Below are positions 25,678-34,345 of a DNA stretch of 64,000 bases, in pieces; the stretch's first letter is position 1; each line of letters opens with the position of its first letter. The translations under genes and the position numbers were made by a program. This stretch comes from Streptomyces sp. BK340 (GTDB lineage: Bacteria > Actinomycetota > Actinomycetes > Streptomycetales > Streptomycetaceae), in NCBI RefSeq assembly GCF_007827595.1, contig NZ_VISR01000037.1:29858-93857 (forward strand), in the 5' to 3' direction. Under the pieces are notes generated by a model. That model saw nothing but the letters and a program-made list of their open reading frames with translations. It had not been told where the DNA came from and did not search any database.

Positions 25678-27525
25678 TCAGCCCAGCTCGGCCAGGCCCC
25701 GCCGGGTGGCGGCGACCACCACCCGGTCCCCCTTGCGCAGCACGTAGTCGCCGGGAACGTCGGCGCGGCCCTCCAACGCCAGCGCCCGGAACGCCCCCGC
25801 CCGGAACGCCTCCGCCATGCTCCGCCCCTCCAGCTCCGGGTGCCCGGCCACCTCGACCGCGGCGATCAGCAGCACCCGCCGCTCCACCGGAATCGACCCC
25901 AGCACCTGCCGGCCGAGCATCGCCCCGGCGAACGCGGGGGCGGCCAGATGCGACACGCTCCGGCTGCGCGTGGACGCCTGCGGATGAGCGGCCCGCAGCG
26001 TCCGGTACACCGCGGTCGCGAAGTCGTCGTCGTACAGCCGCAGCACCACCCGCAGATCCGGCCGTACGGACCGCGCGTACAGCACGGCCTCCAGATTCGT
26101 CGTGTCCGCGCTGGTCACCGAGAGCAGCGCATGCGCCCGGTGGATCTTCGCGGCCTCCAGCACCCCCTCCTGGGTGACATCCCCCAGCACCACCGGCACC
26201 CGCAGCCGCCGCGCGGTCGCGAGCCCCCGCGCCTCCGGGTCGGACTCCACGCACACCACGGGAATGTGCAGCTCCCGCAGCCGGGTCAGCACCCGTGTAC
26301 CGATCTTCCCGAGGCCCAGCAGCACCACGTGCCCGCCGAGCCCGCGCGGCGGCTTGCGCAGCGCGGACGCGGTCCGGAAGGTGCCCAGCGCCTCGAGCAC
26401 CGCCGCCAGCAGCACGGGCAGCAGCAGCAACCCGACCAGCCCGGACAGGAGTTGGAGGATCTGCCGCCCGAGGGGCGCGCCGAGCGCCGGATCGTCGATC
26501 GCGAACAGGTCCAGCAGCGTCAGGTAGAAGGCCCGCAGCGGATGGATCCCGGTGACCACCCACAGCGCGACCGCGAGCGCGACCACACACCCCACTAGCC
26601 CGGCCAGCGACCACCGCAGCCGCCGTGAGAAGAGGGAGGCGAGCGGCGGTACGACCCCCATTCCGCGCCTCGCCGCGGCGGCCTCGGGGCCGCCGAAGGA
26701 GGACACCTGCTCCAGCACCACGGCGGGCCGCCCGCCGGCCTGCCGCACCTCCTCGTCGTCCGGCAGCAGCACGGGCTCCTGCTCCCTGCCGCCGTCGGGG
26801 CCGTCCGCCCCGGCGGGATCCGTGCCGGGCGCCGAGAGCAGGGCCAGGGTGCACAGCCCCCCAGCGGCGGTCCGCCCGTCCCCGGACGGCACCCGCTCCA
26901 CGGCCCGCAGCAGCAGACTCTCGGTCTGTACGACCTTGGTCGTGCCGGCGACGGCGGCCGCGGCCAGCGCGGGTGCGGCGGTGTCGGCGTCGGACAGCAC
27001 GGTCGTGGACGCCTCCGCGCCGTCGGCCGCCGCCGTGCCGGACGCCAACGCGGCCGCCTGGTCCAGGAGTTCCTCGATGTGCTGGCCCAGCCGGCGGTTG
27101 TACAGCCGCAGCACGAGCCGCAGGCGCGGGTTGAGCCGACGGGCGGTCAGCGCGGCCCGGATGTTGGTCTCGTCGTCGTCATGGACGAGCGCCAGCGCGG
27201 CGGCCCGCTCCACACCGGCCTCGGCAAGCACGGCCTCGGTCAGCTCGAAGGCCTCCAACACCCGCTCGCCGTCTGCCCGGTGGGCGTTGCCGCCGTTGCC
27301 ACCGCTTCCCGTCGTCCCGTTGCCGCCGTTGCCACCGCCCAGTCCGACGGCGGCGCTGACCACGCGGTCGAGCAGCGCTGCCGAGGCGGCCCGGGCCCGC
27401 CCCACCACCGGGGGCCGTGCCATGCGCTCGTTCGGCGGCACCACGAGGGTGACCTGCTCGCCGTGGACCCCGCGCAACTCGGCCGCCAGCCGGTGCGCGA
27501 GCCCGTCGTCACCGCAGACCACCAT
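25678..27525 (-). CDS. Two-RCK (TrkA-like) channel-type protein
   Basis: A protein of about 615 residues: RCK domain 1 at the N-terminus (MVVCGDDGLAHRLAAEL), two membrane helices in the middle (SLAGLVGCVVALAVALWVV and LLSGLVGLLLLPVLLAAVL), then RCK domain 2 (HVVLLGLGKIGTRVLTRL, VLGDVTQEGVLEAA) and a TrkA_C domain. This is the layout of a gated K+ channel, but the loop between the helices (LRAFYLTLLDLFAIDDPALG) lacks the TVGYG filter. It may carry another ion or act as a regulator. The start is uncertain: ATG 27525 abuts the first beta strand, while ATG 27639 would add 38 residues; neither has a ribosome site. It is divergent from the permease pair. Confidence 0.88.
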   Translation of the reverse strand: MVVCGDDGLAHRLAAELRGVHGEQVTLVVPPNERMARPPVVGRARAASAALLDRVVSAAVGLGGGNGGNGTTGSGGNGGNAHRADGERVLEAFELTEAVLAEAGVERAAALALVHDDDETNIRAALTARRLNPRLRLVLRLYNRRLGQHIEELLDQAAALASGTAAADGAEASTTVLSDADTAAPALAAAAVAGTTKVVQTESLLLRAVERVPSGDGRTAAGGLCTLALLSAPGTDPAGADGPDGGREQEPVLLPDDEEVRQAGGRPAVVLEQVSSFGGPEAAAARRGMGVVPPLASLFSRRLRWSLAGLVGCVVALAVALWVVTGIHPLRAFYLTLLDLFAIDDPALGAPLGRQILQLLSGLVGLLLLPVLLAAVLEALGTFRTASALRKPPRGLGGHVVLLGLGKIGTRVLTRLRELHIPVVCVESDPEARGLATARRLRVPVVLGDVTQEGVLEAAKIHRAHALLSVTSADTTNLEAVLYARSVRPDLRVVLRLYDDDFATAVYRTLRAAHPQASTRSRSVSHLAAPAFAGAMLGRQVLGSIPVERRVLLIAAVEVAGHPELEGRSMAEAFRAGAFRALALEGRADVPGDYVLRKGDRVVVAATRRGLAELG

Positions 27526-27689
27526 GTGCGCCGCCGGGGCGCCGGACCCACCTTGATACGGAACGCTCGCCACGAGGGAAAAGACTGCCCCAAGGAGACA
27601 GGTGGTTCCAGCAACGAGGTGAACACCCGTACTCGCCATCGCGTATTGATGGGGAGGGAGAGGCAGCGCACAGCCGGAGGTACTCGCCC

Positions 27690-28748
27690 GTGGCCATCAC
27701 CGAAGACGCCCCGCCCGGCGCCACCGAACGCGACCCGGCGCGCCCGTCCGGCGATCGGCAGGGCGAACGGCCGGACCGGGAGGGCCGGAGCCAGGAGGGC
27801 CGGCGTCTCAGCTCTCCGCTGATCCTCACCATGACCCTGCTGCTGGCGGTGCTCGCCCAGTCCTCGATCCGCGGTGTGCTCGGCACCCCGCTGATGCAGA
27901 GCTGGATGACGGTGTTCGTGGCCGTGACGGTCCAGGCGCTGCCCTTCCTCGTCCTCGGAGTCCTGCTCTCGGCGGCGATCGCGGTCTTCGTACCCCCGTC
28001 CTTCTTCGCCCGCGCCCTGCCGAGCCGGCCCGCGCTGGCCGTGCCGGTCGCCGGGCTGGCGGGCGCGGTGCTGCCTGGCTGCGAGTGCGCCTCGGTCCCG
28101 GTGGCGGGTGCGCTGGTCCGCCGGGGCGTGACCCCCGCGGCCGCGCTGGCCTTCCTCCTCTCGGCCCCCGCGATCAACCCGATCGTCCTGACCGCCACGG
28201 CCGTCGCCTTCCCGCGCAGCCCGGAGATGGTCCTGGCCCGGTTCCTCGCCAGCCTCCTGGTGGCCTGCGCGATGGGCTGGCTGTGGCAGCGCCTGGGCCG
28301 GACGGACTGGCTGCGCCCGCCGGCCCACGGCGCGCACGAGGGCGCGACCAAGGGCGAGACCTTCTGGAACTCGGTCCGGCACGACATCGTGCACGCGGGC
28401 GGCTTCCTGGTCCTGGGCGCGATGGCCGCGGCCACGCTGAAGGCGGCGACCCCGGCGACCTGGCTGCGCACGGCGGCCGACAACCCCCTGGTCTCCGTTC
28501 TCGCCCTCGCCGTACTGGCCGTACTCCTGTCCATCTGCTCGGAGGCGGACGCGTTCGTCGCCGCCTCCCTCACCCAGTTCTCCATGACGGCCAAGCTGGT
28601 GTTCCTGGTGGTGGGCCCGATGATCGACCTCAAGCTCTTCGCGATGCAGGCGGGCACCTTCGGCCGCGCCTTCGCGCTGCGCTTCGCCCCCGCCACGTTC
28701 GCGCTGGCGGTCGCGGGCGCCGTGGTGACCGGGACGGTGCTGCTGTGA
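27690..28748 (+). CDS. UPF0718-type permease
   Basis: A 352-residue permease with about eight membrane helices. The family block LAGAVLPGCECASVPVAGAL (a Cys-Glu-Cys in a membrane-facing turn) and its second-half counterpart SICSEADAFVAASLT mark the DUF318/UPF0718 group, related to ArsP-like organoarsenical exporters. A disordered hydrophilic N-terminus of about 40 residues precedes the first helix. GTG 27690 lies nine bases after GGAGG. The stop overlaps the next gene, which encodes its usual partner. The substrate is unknown; paired Cys residues suggest a metal or metalloid. Confidence 0.9.
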   Translation: MAITEDAPPGATERDPARPSGDRQGERPDREGRSQEGRRLSSPLILTMTLLLAVLAQSSIRGVLGTPLMQSWMTVFVAVTVQALPFLVLGVLLSAAIAVFVPPSFFARALPSRPALAVPVAGLAGAVLPGCECASVPVAGALVRRGVTPAAALAFLLSAPAINPIVLTATAVAFPRSPEMVLARFLASLLVACAMGWLWQRLGRTDWLRPPAHGAHEGATKGETFWNSVRHDIVHAGGFLVLGAMAAATLKAATPATWLRTAADNPLVSVLALAVLAVLLSICSEADAFVAASLTQFSMTAKLVFLVVGPMIDLKLFAMQAGTFGRAFALRFAPATFALAVAGAVVTGTVLL

Positions 28749-29479
28749 ACCGCCAGGCCCAAGCGGCAGTGTTGTTCCTGCTGGGCGCCGCCCTCCTGCA
28801 CGCGGGCGCCACCGATCTCTACCTGCGCTACGTCAAGGCGGGCCTGCAGCCGATGCTGCTGGCCTCGGGCGCGGTCCTGATCGCGGCGGCGCTGGCGACG
28901 GCGTGGTACGAGCGGAGGCGGAACAAGACGGCGAAGGCCACCGACCACGCCGACCACACCGACCACGCGCACCCGGAGCCCCGCATCTCCTGGCTCCTCG
29001 TGCTCCCCCTGCTCGCCCTCATCCTCGTCGCGCCGCCGGCCCTGGGCTCCTACAGCGCCCTGCGCACCGGCACCGCACTGCAACAGCCGTACGGTTACGG
29101 CAAGTTGCCCGCCGGTGACCCGGTCCCGCTCAGCGTGGTCGACTACGCGTCCCGCGCGGCCTACGACCACGGGCGCTCCCTGAACGGCCGCCCGGTCCGG
29201 GTCACCGGTTTCCTGGCCCTGGACCACTCCGGCGCGCCCTACCTCGTCCGGATGGCCCTCAACTGCTGTGCGGCGGACGCCCAGCCGGTGAAGATCGCCC
29301 TCACCGGCAAGCTGCCCCCGGTCCTGCAACCGGACGCCTGGCTGGAGGTCAACGGCACCTACACCGCCAGGCTGACCCACGACCCCGTCAACAACGGCCC
29401 GATCCCGTACCTGTTGGTCACTTCGGCGAAGCCGGTGCCGACACCGCAGGATCCGTACGACGAGACCTGGAACAACTGA
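28745..29479 (+). CDS. TIGR03943-family permease partner
   Basis: A 244-residue membrane protein: helices at about 7-25, 31-50 and 80-100, a His/Asp-rich cytoplasmic loop between the second and third (DHADHTDHAHPEP), and an exported beta domain with VRVTGFLALD and an adjacent-Cys motif LNCCAADA. This is the UPF0703/YcgQ-like family nearly always encoded with a UPF0718 permease, as here (GTGA overlap). The His-rich loop and Cys pair fit metal handling (inference). Confidence 0.9.
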   Translation: MNRQAQAAVLFLLGAALLHAGATDLYLRYVKAGLQPMLLASGAVLIAAALATAWYERRRNKTAKATDHADHTDHAHPEPRISWLLVLPLLALILVAPPALGSYSALRTGTALQQPYGYGKLPAGDPVPLSVVDYASRAAYDHGRSLNGRPVRVTGFLALDHSGAPYLVRMALNCCAADAQPVKIALTGKLPPVLQPDAWLEVNGTYTARLTHDPVNNGPIPYLLVTSAKPVPTPQDPYDETWNN

Positions 29480-29491
29480 CGGGCCGGGCGG

Positions 29492-30298
29492 TCAGCCCAG
29501 GCACACCACGAGCAGGCAGAGCTGGGCCGGGGAGGTCGCGGCCGGCGAGGGGCTCGCGGGTGACGTTCCCGAGTCCGTGCCGTTGCCGGCCGAGGGCGCG
29601 GGAGCGGAGGTGGCCGGCTGCTGCGGGGCGACCGTGCCCGTGCCGGAGTCGCCGCTGCCGGCGGCAGGGACGGTGGTCTGCCGGTGTGCGGCCGGGGTCC
29701 GGGCCGGCACCGGAGCGGCCGCGGCGTCCGGGTGGGTGTCCGCCGGGGTGCGCGGTACGGCGGCGACGGTCTGCCGGTGCGGGGCGGCGCCCGCGGGCTG
29801 CTGGGCGCGGGCCGGGGCCGCGGTGCGCGGGGACCGGTGGTGGACGGGCGGCGCCGACACCGGAGGAGTGCCGGTGCCGGTCTCCCCGCCGGTGGCGCCC
29901 ATGGGCCGGTTGTCCGGGGCCGAGGCCGCCTGGGCCTGGTCGGGGGACTGGCGGTCCATCGAGGCCAGGGTGAGCCCGCCGCCGACCAGGGCGACGGCCG
30001 ACGCGACCGCGGCCCGGCGCTTGTTCTTCTTCCACCGGGTCAGCTGGCGGCGCCGGGCGGCCCGCCCCTGCGCGGCGGCGGGCGCGTCCGCCACGTCGCC
30101 GGACGCGGCCTCGTCCGCCGCGGACGGCGTGGGCCCGGCAGGGAGATCGTCGTCGTACCAGGCGGTGGAGGGGGCGGCCGCCCGCGCCGCGGGGACGGCC
30201 ATCGGCGTGTGCGGGGCTATGTCCGGGGCGTAGGCGCCGCAGCCGGGACACACCAGGGCGCCGTTCAGATGCCGACGGCACGAGGAGCAGTAGTCCAT
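29492..30298 (-). CDS. Zinc-ribbon single-pass membrane protein
   Basis: A 268-residue protein. The first 20 residues form a zinc ribbon (YCSSCRRHLNGALVCPGCGA, four Cys). A charged linker leads to a basic stretch (RRRQLTRWKKNKRRA), one membrane helix (about 108-125) and a long outside tail of Ala, Pro, Thr and Ser, ending LCLLVVCLG. I know similar proteins as the SCO2400 family of Streptomyces, function unknown. ATG 30298 follows GGAAAG. It is convergent with the permease pair and divergent from the first KimA gene. Confidence 0.82.
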   Translation of the reverse strand: MDYCSSCRRHLNGALVCPGCGAYAPDIAPHTPMAVPAARAAAPSTAWYDDDLPAGPTPSAADEAASGDVADAPAAAQGRAARRRQLTRWKKNKRRAAVASAVALVGGGLTLASMDRQSPDQAQAASAPDNRPMGATGGETGTGTPPVSAPPVHHRSPRTAAPARAQQPAGAAPHRQTVAAVPRTPADTHPDAAAAPVPARTPAAHRQTTVPAAGSGDSGTGTVAPQQPATSAPAPSAGNGTDSGTSPASPSPAATSPAQLCLLVVCLG

Positions 30299-30400
30299 GT
30301 GAGGTCTTTCCGATTCGACGCGTTCGCACGTGGGAGCGAGCGGCAACGCTAACGAGAGTTTCGGAAGAGGGTGTGCTGCCCTTGTGGCACTCCTGCACAC

Positions 30401-30422
30401 ATTCACAGGGGATTCATGGGGT
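30401..30422 (+). promoter_or_regulatory. 11-bp direct repeat (ATTCA units)
   Basis: ATTCACAGGGG at 30401 and ATTCATGGGGT at 30412, a head-to-tail pair with 11-bp step, in the spacing used by OmpR/PhoB-type regulators. It lies about 117 bases before the KimA-like gene. The core differs from the GTCAA boxes further right and is nearer a PHO box, so PhoP or KdpE could be the binder. Confidence 0.4.
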
Positions 30423-30538
30423 GACTCGTGTCCCTCGTGAAACGGGAGACGCACGCGGACGGCCGATCCCGGGGAGCCGTAGGACCGCCGGGCGCGGAGA
30501 CTGGTCCGGACCGTCCTGCCGTCCGTGGTGAGGTCCCG

Positions 30539-32356
30539 ATGGCGTATGGCCTGGCACGTCGTGAGCTGGAACCGCGGGTCCCGCTGCGCCCGGGCGAGGG
30601 GGAGAAGCACCACCTCACCAGTCTGGAAGGGCTGGCCGCGCTGTCGCTGGACGCGCTCAGCTCGGTCGCGTACGGCCCCGAGGCGATCGTGCTGGTCCTG
30701 GTCGGCGCCGGGACCGCCGCGCTGGCCGCCACCCTGCCGGTCACGCTGGCGATCACCTTCCTGCTCGCGGCGCTCGTCGTGTCGTACGCCCAGGTCATCG
30801 CCGTGCACCCGGACGGCGGAGGCGCCTACGCGGTGGCCAAGAAGGACCTGGGCGCGATGCCCAGCCTGCTCGCCGCGGCCAGTCTGGTCGTCGACTACGT
30901 CCTCACGGTCTGCGTCAGCCTCACCGCGGGCGCGGACGCCCTGGCTTCCGCGTTCCCCGGCCTGGCCCGGGACAAGCTGCTGGTGTGCCTGGTGGGCCTC
31001 GCGGTGCTGACGGCCGTGAACCTGCGCGGTGTGACCGACAGTGCCCGGGTGCTGATGCTGCCGACCGTGCTGTTCGTCGTCGCCGTCCTCGGTGTCGTCG
31101 TGGGCGGCCTCCTCCGCTCCCATCCGGCGGCGTTGGTGGGCACCGCGCAGCCCGTCCGGGCACACGAGACCCTGGGGCTCCTGCTGCTCCTCAAGGCGTT
31201 CTCGTCCGGCTGCTCGGCGCTCACGGGCGTGGAGGCCATCGCCAACGCCGTGCCGACCTTCCGCACCCCGCGGGTCAGGCGGGCCCAGCGCACCGAGTTC
31301 ATGCTGGGCGGGCTGCTGGGCCTGATGCTGATCGGTCTCGCCGTGCTGATCCGCCGCGACCACGTCGCCCCGCGCGGAGGCGTCACCGTCCTGGCCCAGC
31401 TCACCGCGGGCGCCTACGGCGACGGCTGGGCGTACTACGCCACCAACCTGATCGTCACCCTGGTCCTGCTGCTCGCGGCGAACACCAGCTTCGGCGGGCT
31501 GCCGGTGCTGATGAGCCTGCTGGCCCGCGACCACCGGCTGCCCCACCTGTTCGGGCTGCGCGCCGAACGGCCCGTCTACCGCTACGGCGTGGTGGCGCTG
31601 GGCCTGCTGGCCGCGCTGCTGCTCGTCGCGTCCGACGCCGACACCCACCGGCTGATCCCGCTGTTCGCGATCGGGGTGTTCATCGGCTTCACCCTCAGCC
31701 AGCTCGGTCTCGTCCGGCACTGGGCCACCGAGCGACCCCCGGGCTGGAAGCACCGCGCGATCATCAACGGCACCGGGGCGGTGCTCACCACCCTGGCCGG
31801 GCTGATCCTCCTGTTCACCAAGTTCCTGGAGGGCGCCTGGGTGGTCGTGATCGCCGTGCCGCTGCTGATGCTGCTGTTCTCCCGTATCCAGCGCTACTAC
31901 ACGGAAGTCGGCGAGGAACTGGGCCTCGGCCGCATCCCCGACCCGCCCGCGCCGCGCCCCGGCAGCCTGGTGATCGTCCCGCTCGGCGACGTCAGCAAGC
32001 TCGCCCGGCACGCCATCGGCGCCGCCCTCGCGCTGGGCGACGAGGTGGTCGCCGTCGCCGTCCACAACGACCCGGACAAGACCCGCGCCCTGCAGGAGGC
32101 GTGGGCGCGCTGGAACCCCGGGGTACGCCTCGACATCATCGACAGCCCGCACCGCTCCCTGGTCCAGCCGATGGTCGAGTACGTGCGGGACGCGGCCCGG
32201 GACGGCCGGCAGATCGCGGTGCTGATCCCCGAGGTCGAACCCCGGCACCGCCGCTACGAGATCCTGCAGAACCAGCGGGGCCTGCTGCTGGCGACCGTGC
32301 TGCGGGCCCGCACCGACGTGGCGGTGTGCATGCTGCCGTACCGGCTGCGGATGTGA
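30539..32356 (+). CDS. KimA-type potassium/proton symporter (1)
   Basis: A 605-residue member of the KUP/APC superfamily very like Bacillus KimA, a high-affinity K+ importer inhibited by c-di-AMP. KimA hallmarks are clear: LSLDALSSVAYGPEAI near 35, DGGGAYAVAKKDLGAMPSLL, VVDYVLTVCVS, and FSSGCSALTGVEAIANA, so the acidic residues thought to bind K+ or protons are kept. About 12 helices are followed by a cytoplasmic, USP-like C-terminal domain of about 130 residues (GSLVIVPLGDVSKLARHA) that binds c-di-AMP in KimA. ATG 30539 with GAGG five bases upstream beats the GTG at 30428. It is paralogous to 36546-38387. Confidence 0.9.
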   Translation: MAYGLARRELEPRVPLRPGEGEKHHLTSLEGLAALSLDALSSVAYGPEAIVLVLVGAGTAALAATLPVTLAITFLLAALVVSYAQVIAVHPDGGGAYAVAKKDLGAMPSLLAAASLVVDYVLTVCVSLTAGADALASAFPGLARDKLLVCLVGLAVLTAVNLRGVTDSARVLMLPTVLFVVAVLGVVVGGLLRSHPAALVGTAQPVRAHETLGLLLLLKAFSSGCSALTGVEAIANAVPTFRTPRVRRAQRTEFMLGGLLGLMLIGLAVLIRRDHVAPRGGVTVLAQLTAGAYGDGWAYYATNLIVTLVLLLAANTSFGGLPVLMSLLARDHRLPHLFGLRAERPVYRYGVVALGLLAALLLVASDADTHRLIPLFAIGVFIGFTLSQLGLVRHWATERPPGWKHRAIINGTGAVLTTLAGLILLFTKFLEGAWVVVIAVPLLMLLFSRIQRYYTEVGEELGLGRIPDPPAPRPGSLVIVPLGDVSKLARHAIGAALALGDEVVAVAVHNDPDKTRALQEAWARWNPGVRLDIIDSPHRSLVQPMVEYVRDAARDGRQIAVLIPEVEPRHRRYEILQNQRGLLLATVLRARTDVAVCMLPYRLRM

Positions 32357-32441
32357 GGCGGACGGCGCCGGGGCTGCGGCCACGGCCGGCGGAGTTCCGC
32401 TGACGTACGGAGCCGTTGAGCGCGCGGCACGGCAGGCTGCT

Positions 32442-32511
32442 GAGGGGCGCGGGGCTGTTTCGATGGGCGGCGCCGCCGCGGGGCGCGACCAGCCCCCACC
32501 CGCCCGCAGCC
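32442..32511. repeat. Intergenic Streptomyces-type hairpin repeat
   Basis: A GC-rich element between convergent genes. Arms GGGGCTG (32451-32457) and CAGCCCC (32490-32496) flank the perfect palindrome GGCGGCGCCGCC (32466-32477), and a run of GGGGCGCG ... GGGCGCGACCAG completes the pattern. It resembles the short GGGGCGCGGGG-type hairpin dispersed between Streptomyces genes that I recall from many genomes. It probably serves as a two-way terminator here. Confidence 0.6.
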
Positions 32512-32536
32512 ATGGAACCGGCCCCCCGGCGGAGCG

Positions 32537-34111
32537 TCACGCGTCCGACAGCCGCGCCTCCTCCAGGTCCAGCGAGCGCTGGAGCCGGCGGCGTGTGGTG
32601 TCGCTGATGCGGTGGCCGTCGTAGAGGCGCCGGAGTTCCTCCGTCTCCACGGTGATCAGGTCACGGCGCAGCTGGCGGTAGACGAGGTCGGCGGATTCGG
32701 TGGCCGTCCCCGTGCCGTCGCCCTCGGCGAGGCGGTCGCGGGCGTCCTCCAGGCGGGCGTTGAGGCCGCGGCGCAGCCGGTCGAGGACGACGTCCGGTAC
32801 GGCCTCCAGCTCGGCCAGTTCCTCCAGCCGGGCGAGTCCGGCGTGGGCGAGGCGGGAGCGGGCCTCGACCTCCTCGCGTTCGGTGTGCGCGGGCTCCAGG
32901 GCGATCCCGGAGCGCCGGACGACCGGGGCCAGGGTGAAGCCCTGGACGACGAGGGTGACCACCACGACCGAGGTGGTGAGGACGAGGACCAGGGGACGGT
33001 CCGCCAGCGCGGAGCCGTCCTTCGCGGACTCCGGGATGGACAGGGCGGCGGCCAGCGGCATCACACCCCGGGTGCCGGCCCAGGTCAGGACCATCGGCAC
33101 CCGCCAGTTCAGGCGGCCGACCCCGCCCTTGCGCTGGACGACGGCCGACAGCGGTGCGAGCCACAGCAGGCGTACGGCGATGAGCGTGGCCGCGACGGCG
33201 AGGGCGTACAGCGGCCAGGCCCGGTCGCCGTCGGCCAGCGCCCGCACCTGCGCGGGCAGCGCCAGCCCTATCAGCGAGAAGACCACGCTCTCCAGCAGGA
33301 AAACGACCGTGCCGTACACGGCGTGCAGCTGGAGCCTTATGCGCGCGTTGGTGAGGCGGTCGCCGCGGCCGCCCAGGACCACCCCGGCCACCACGCACGA
33401 GGTCACCCCGGAGGTGTGCGCGGCCTCCGCCAGGAGATACGCGGCGTAGGGGGTGACCAGGGCGATCACCGTCTCCAGGACCGGCTCCTCGGTGCGCCGC
33501 CGGATCAGGGCCACCACCCCGGCCACCGCGGCGCCGATCACCGTGCCGCCGCCGGCCAGCAGCAGGAACTCGCCGCCCGCCGAGCCCCAGTTCGCCGCCG
33601 CCGACGCGACCGCGATGCCCGCGGCCACCCGGACCAGCACCAGGGAGGTCGCGTCGTTGAACAGGCTCTCCGCCTGGACGAGGACCTGCACCCTCGGCGG
33701 CAGGGCGAGCCTGCGGCCGAGCGCGGTCACCGCCACCGGGTCGGTGCTGGCCAGCACCGCGCCCAGCACCAGCGCCATCTGCCAGGACAGCGGCGTCACC
33801 GTGGCGGCCACCGCGCCCACGGCCGCGGCCGAGGCGAGGACCAGGCCGATGGCGAGGATCCCGACCGGCTTCCACACCGCGCGCAGCTCCCGCCAGGGCA
33901 TCTCCTCGGCGCTCACGTACAGCAGCGGCGGCAGCACGACGAGCCCGATGACCTCGGGGCTGATCTCGATCTGCGGGGTGCCCGGCAGCAGGGCCACGGC
34001 GAGGCCGGCGACGACGAGCAGGGAGGGCGCCGGGATGCGCCACCGGCGCGCGAAGGTCGCCACGACGGTGGCCAGTACGACCAGTGCGAGAACCGTACCG
34101 ACGCTGCGCAT
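32537..34111 (-). CDS. CPA1 Na+/H+ antiporter
   Basis: A 524-residue antiporter of the NhaP/NhaG type. Twelve or so helices hold the ion-binding ASTDPVAVTAL and the ESLFNDATSLVLVRVA block, the strongest marks of CPA1. The C-terminal 130 residues are cytoplasmic and helical (LEELAELEAVPDVVLDRL), probably regulatory. ATG 34111 follows an unremarkable leader; a GTCAA direct repeat lies 92 bases upstream. It exports Na+ or K+ in exchange for protons, which fits the potassium transporters on either side. Confidence 0.92.
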   Translation of the reverse strand: MRSVGTVLALVVLATVVATFARRWRIPAPSLLVVAGLAVALLPGTPQIEISPEVIGLVVLPPLLYVSAEEMPWRELRAVWKPVGILAIGLVLASAAAVGAVAATVTPLSWQMALVLGAVLASTDPVAVTALGRRLALPPRVQVLVQAESLFNDATSLVLVRVAAGIAVASAAANWGSAGGEFLLLAGGGTVIGAAVAGVVALIRRRTEEPVLETVIALVTPYAAYLLAEAAHTSGVTSCVVAGVVLGGRGDRLTNARIRLQLHAVYGTVVFLLESVVFSLIGLALPAQVRALADGDRAWPLYALAVAATLIAVRLLWLAPLSAVVQRKGGVGRLNWRVPMVLTWAGTRGVMPLAAALSIPESAKDGSALADRPLVLVLTTSVVVVTLVVQGFTLAPVVRRSGIALEPAHTEREEVEARSRLAHAGLARLEELAELEAVPDVVLDRLRRGLNARLEDARDRLAEGDGTGTATESADLVYRQLRRDLITVETEELRRLYDGHRISDTTRRRLQRSLDLEEARLSDA

Positions 34112-34202
34112 GCCGTCCCCCTGGGGCTACACAGGAGCCACCCTGGCTCCCAGCCGACCAGACTTCCCGGCACACCGCTTTCACCCTATCCGGCCACGGC
34201 AC

Positions 34203-34224
34203 GTCAAAACAGTGTCAAGGTCCC
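34203..34224 (+). promoter_or_regulatory. 11-bp GTCAA direct repeat
   Basis: GTCAAAACAGT (34203) and GTCAAGGTCCC (34214), exactly 11 bp apart, between the antiporter start and the kdpD remnant. The same core and step occur before kdpF (38451, 38483) and before the second KimA gene (36402, 36413). Confidence 0.5.
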
Positions 34225-34345
34225 CGGGACCGGTGCCAAGGAATCGCTAACACGGGCACCCGCCGGCGCCCTGAAGCGCTTCCTTGAGAGCAGTGACCCG
34301 CCCTCCCGAGGGAGTTGAGCCAGTGAGCGGAGCGCGTCGGCGGCG

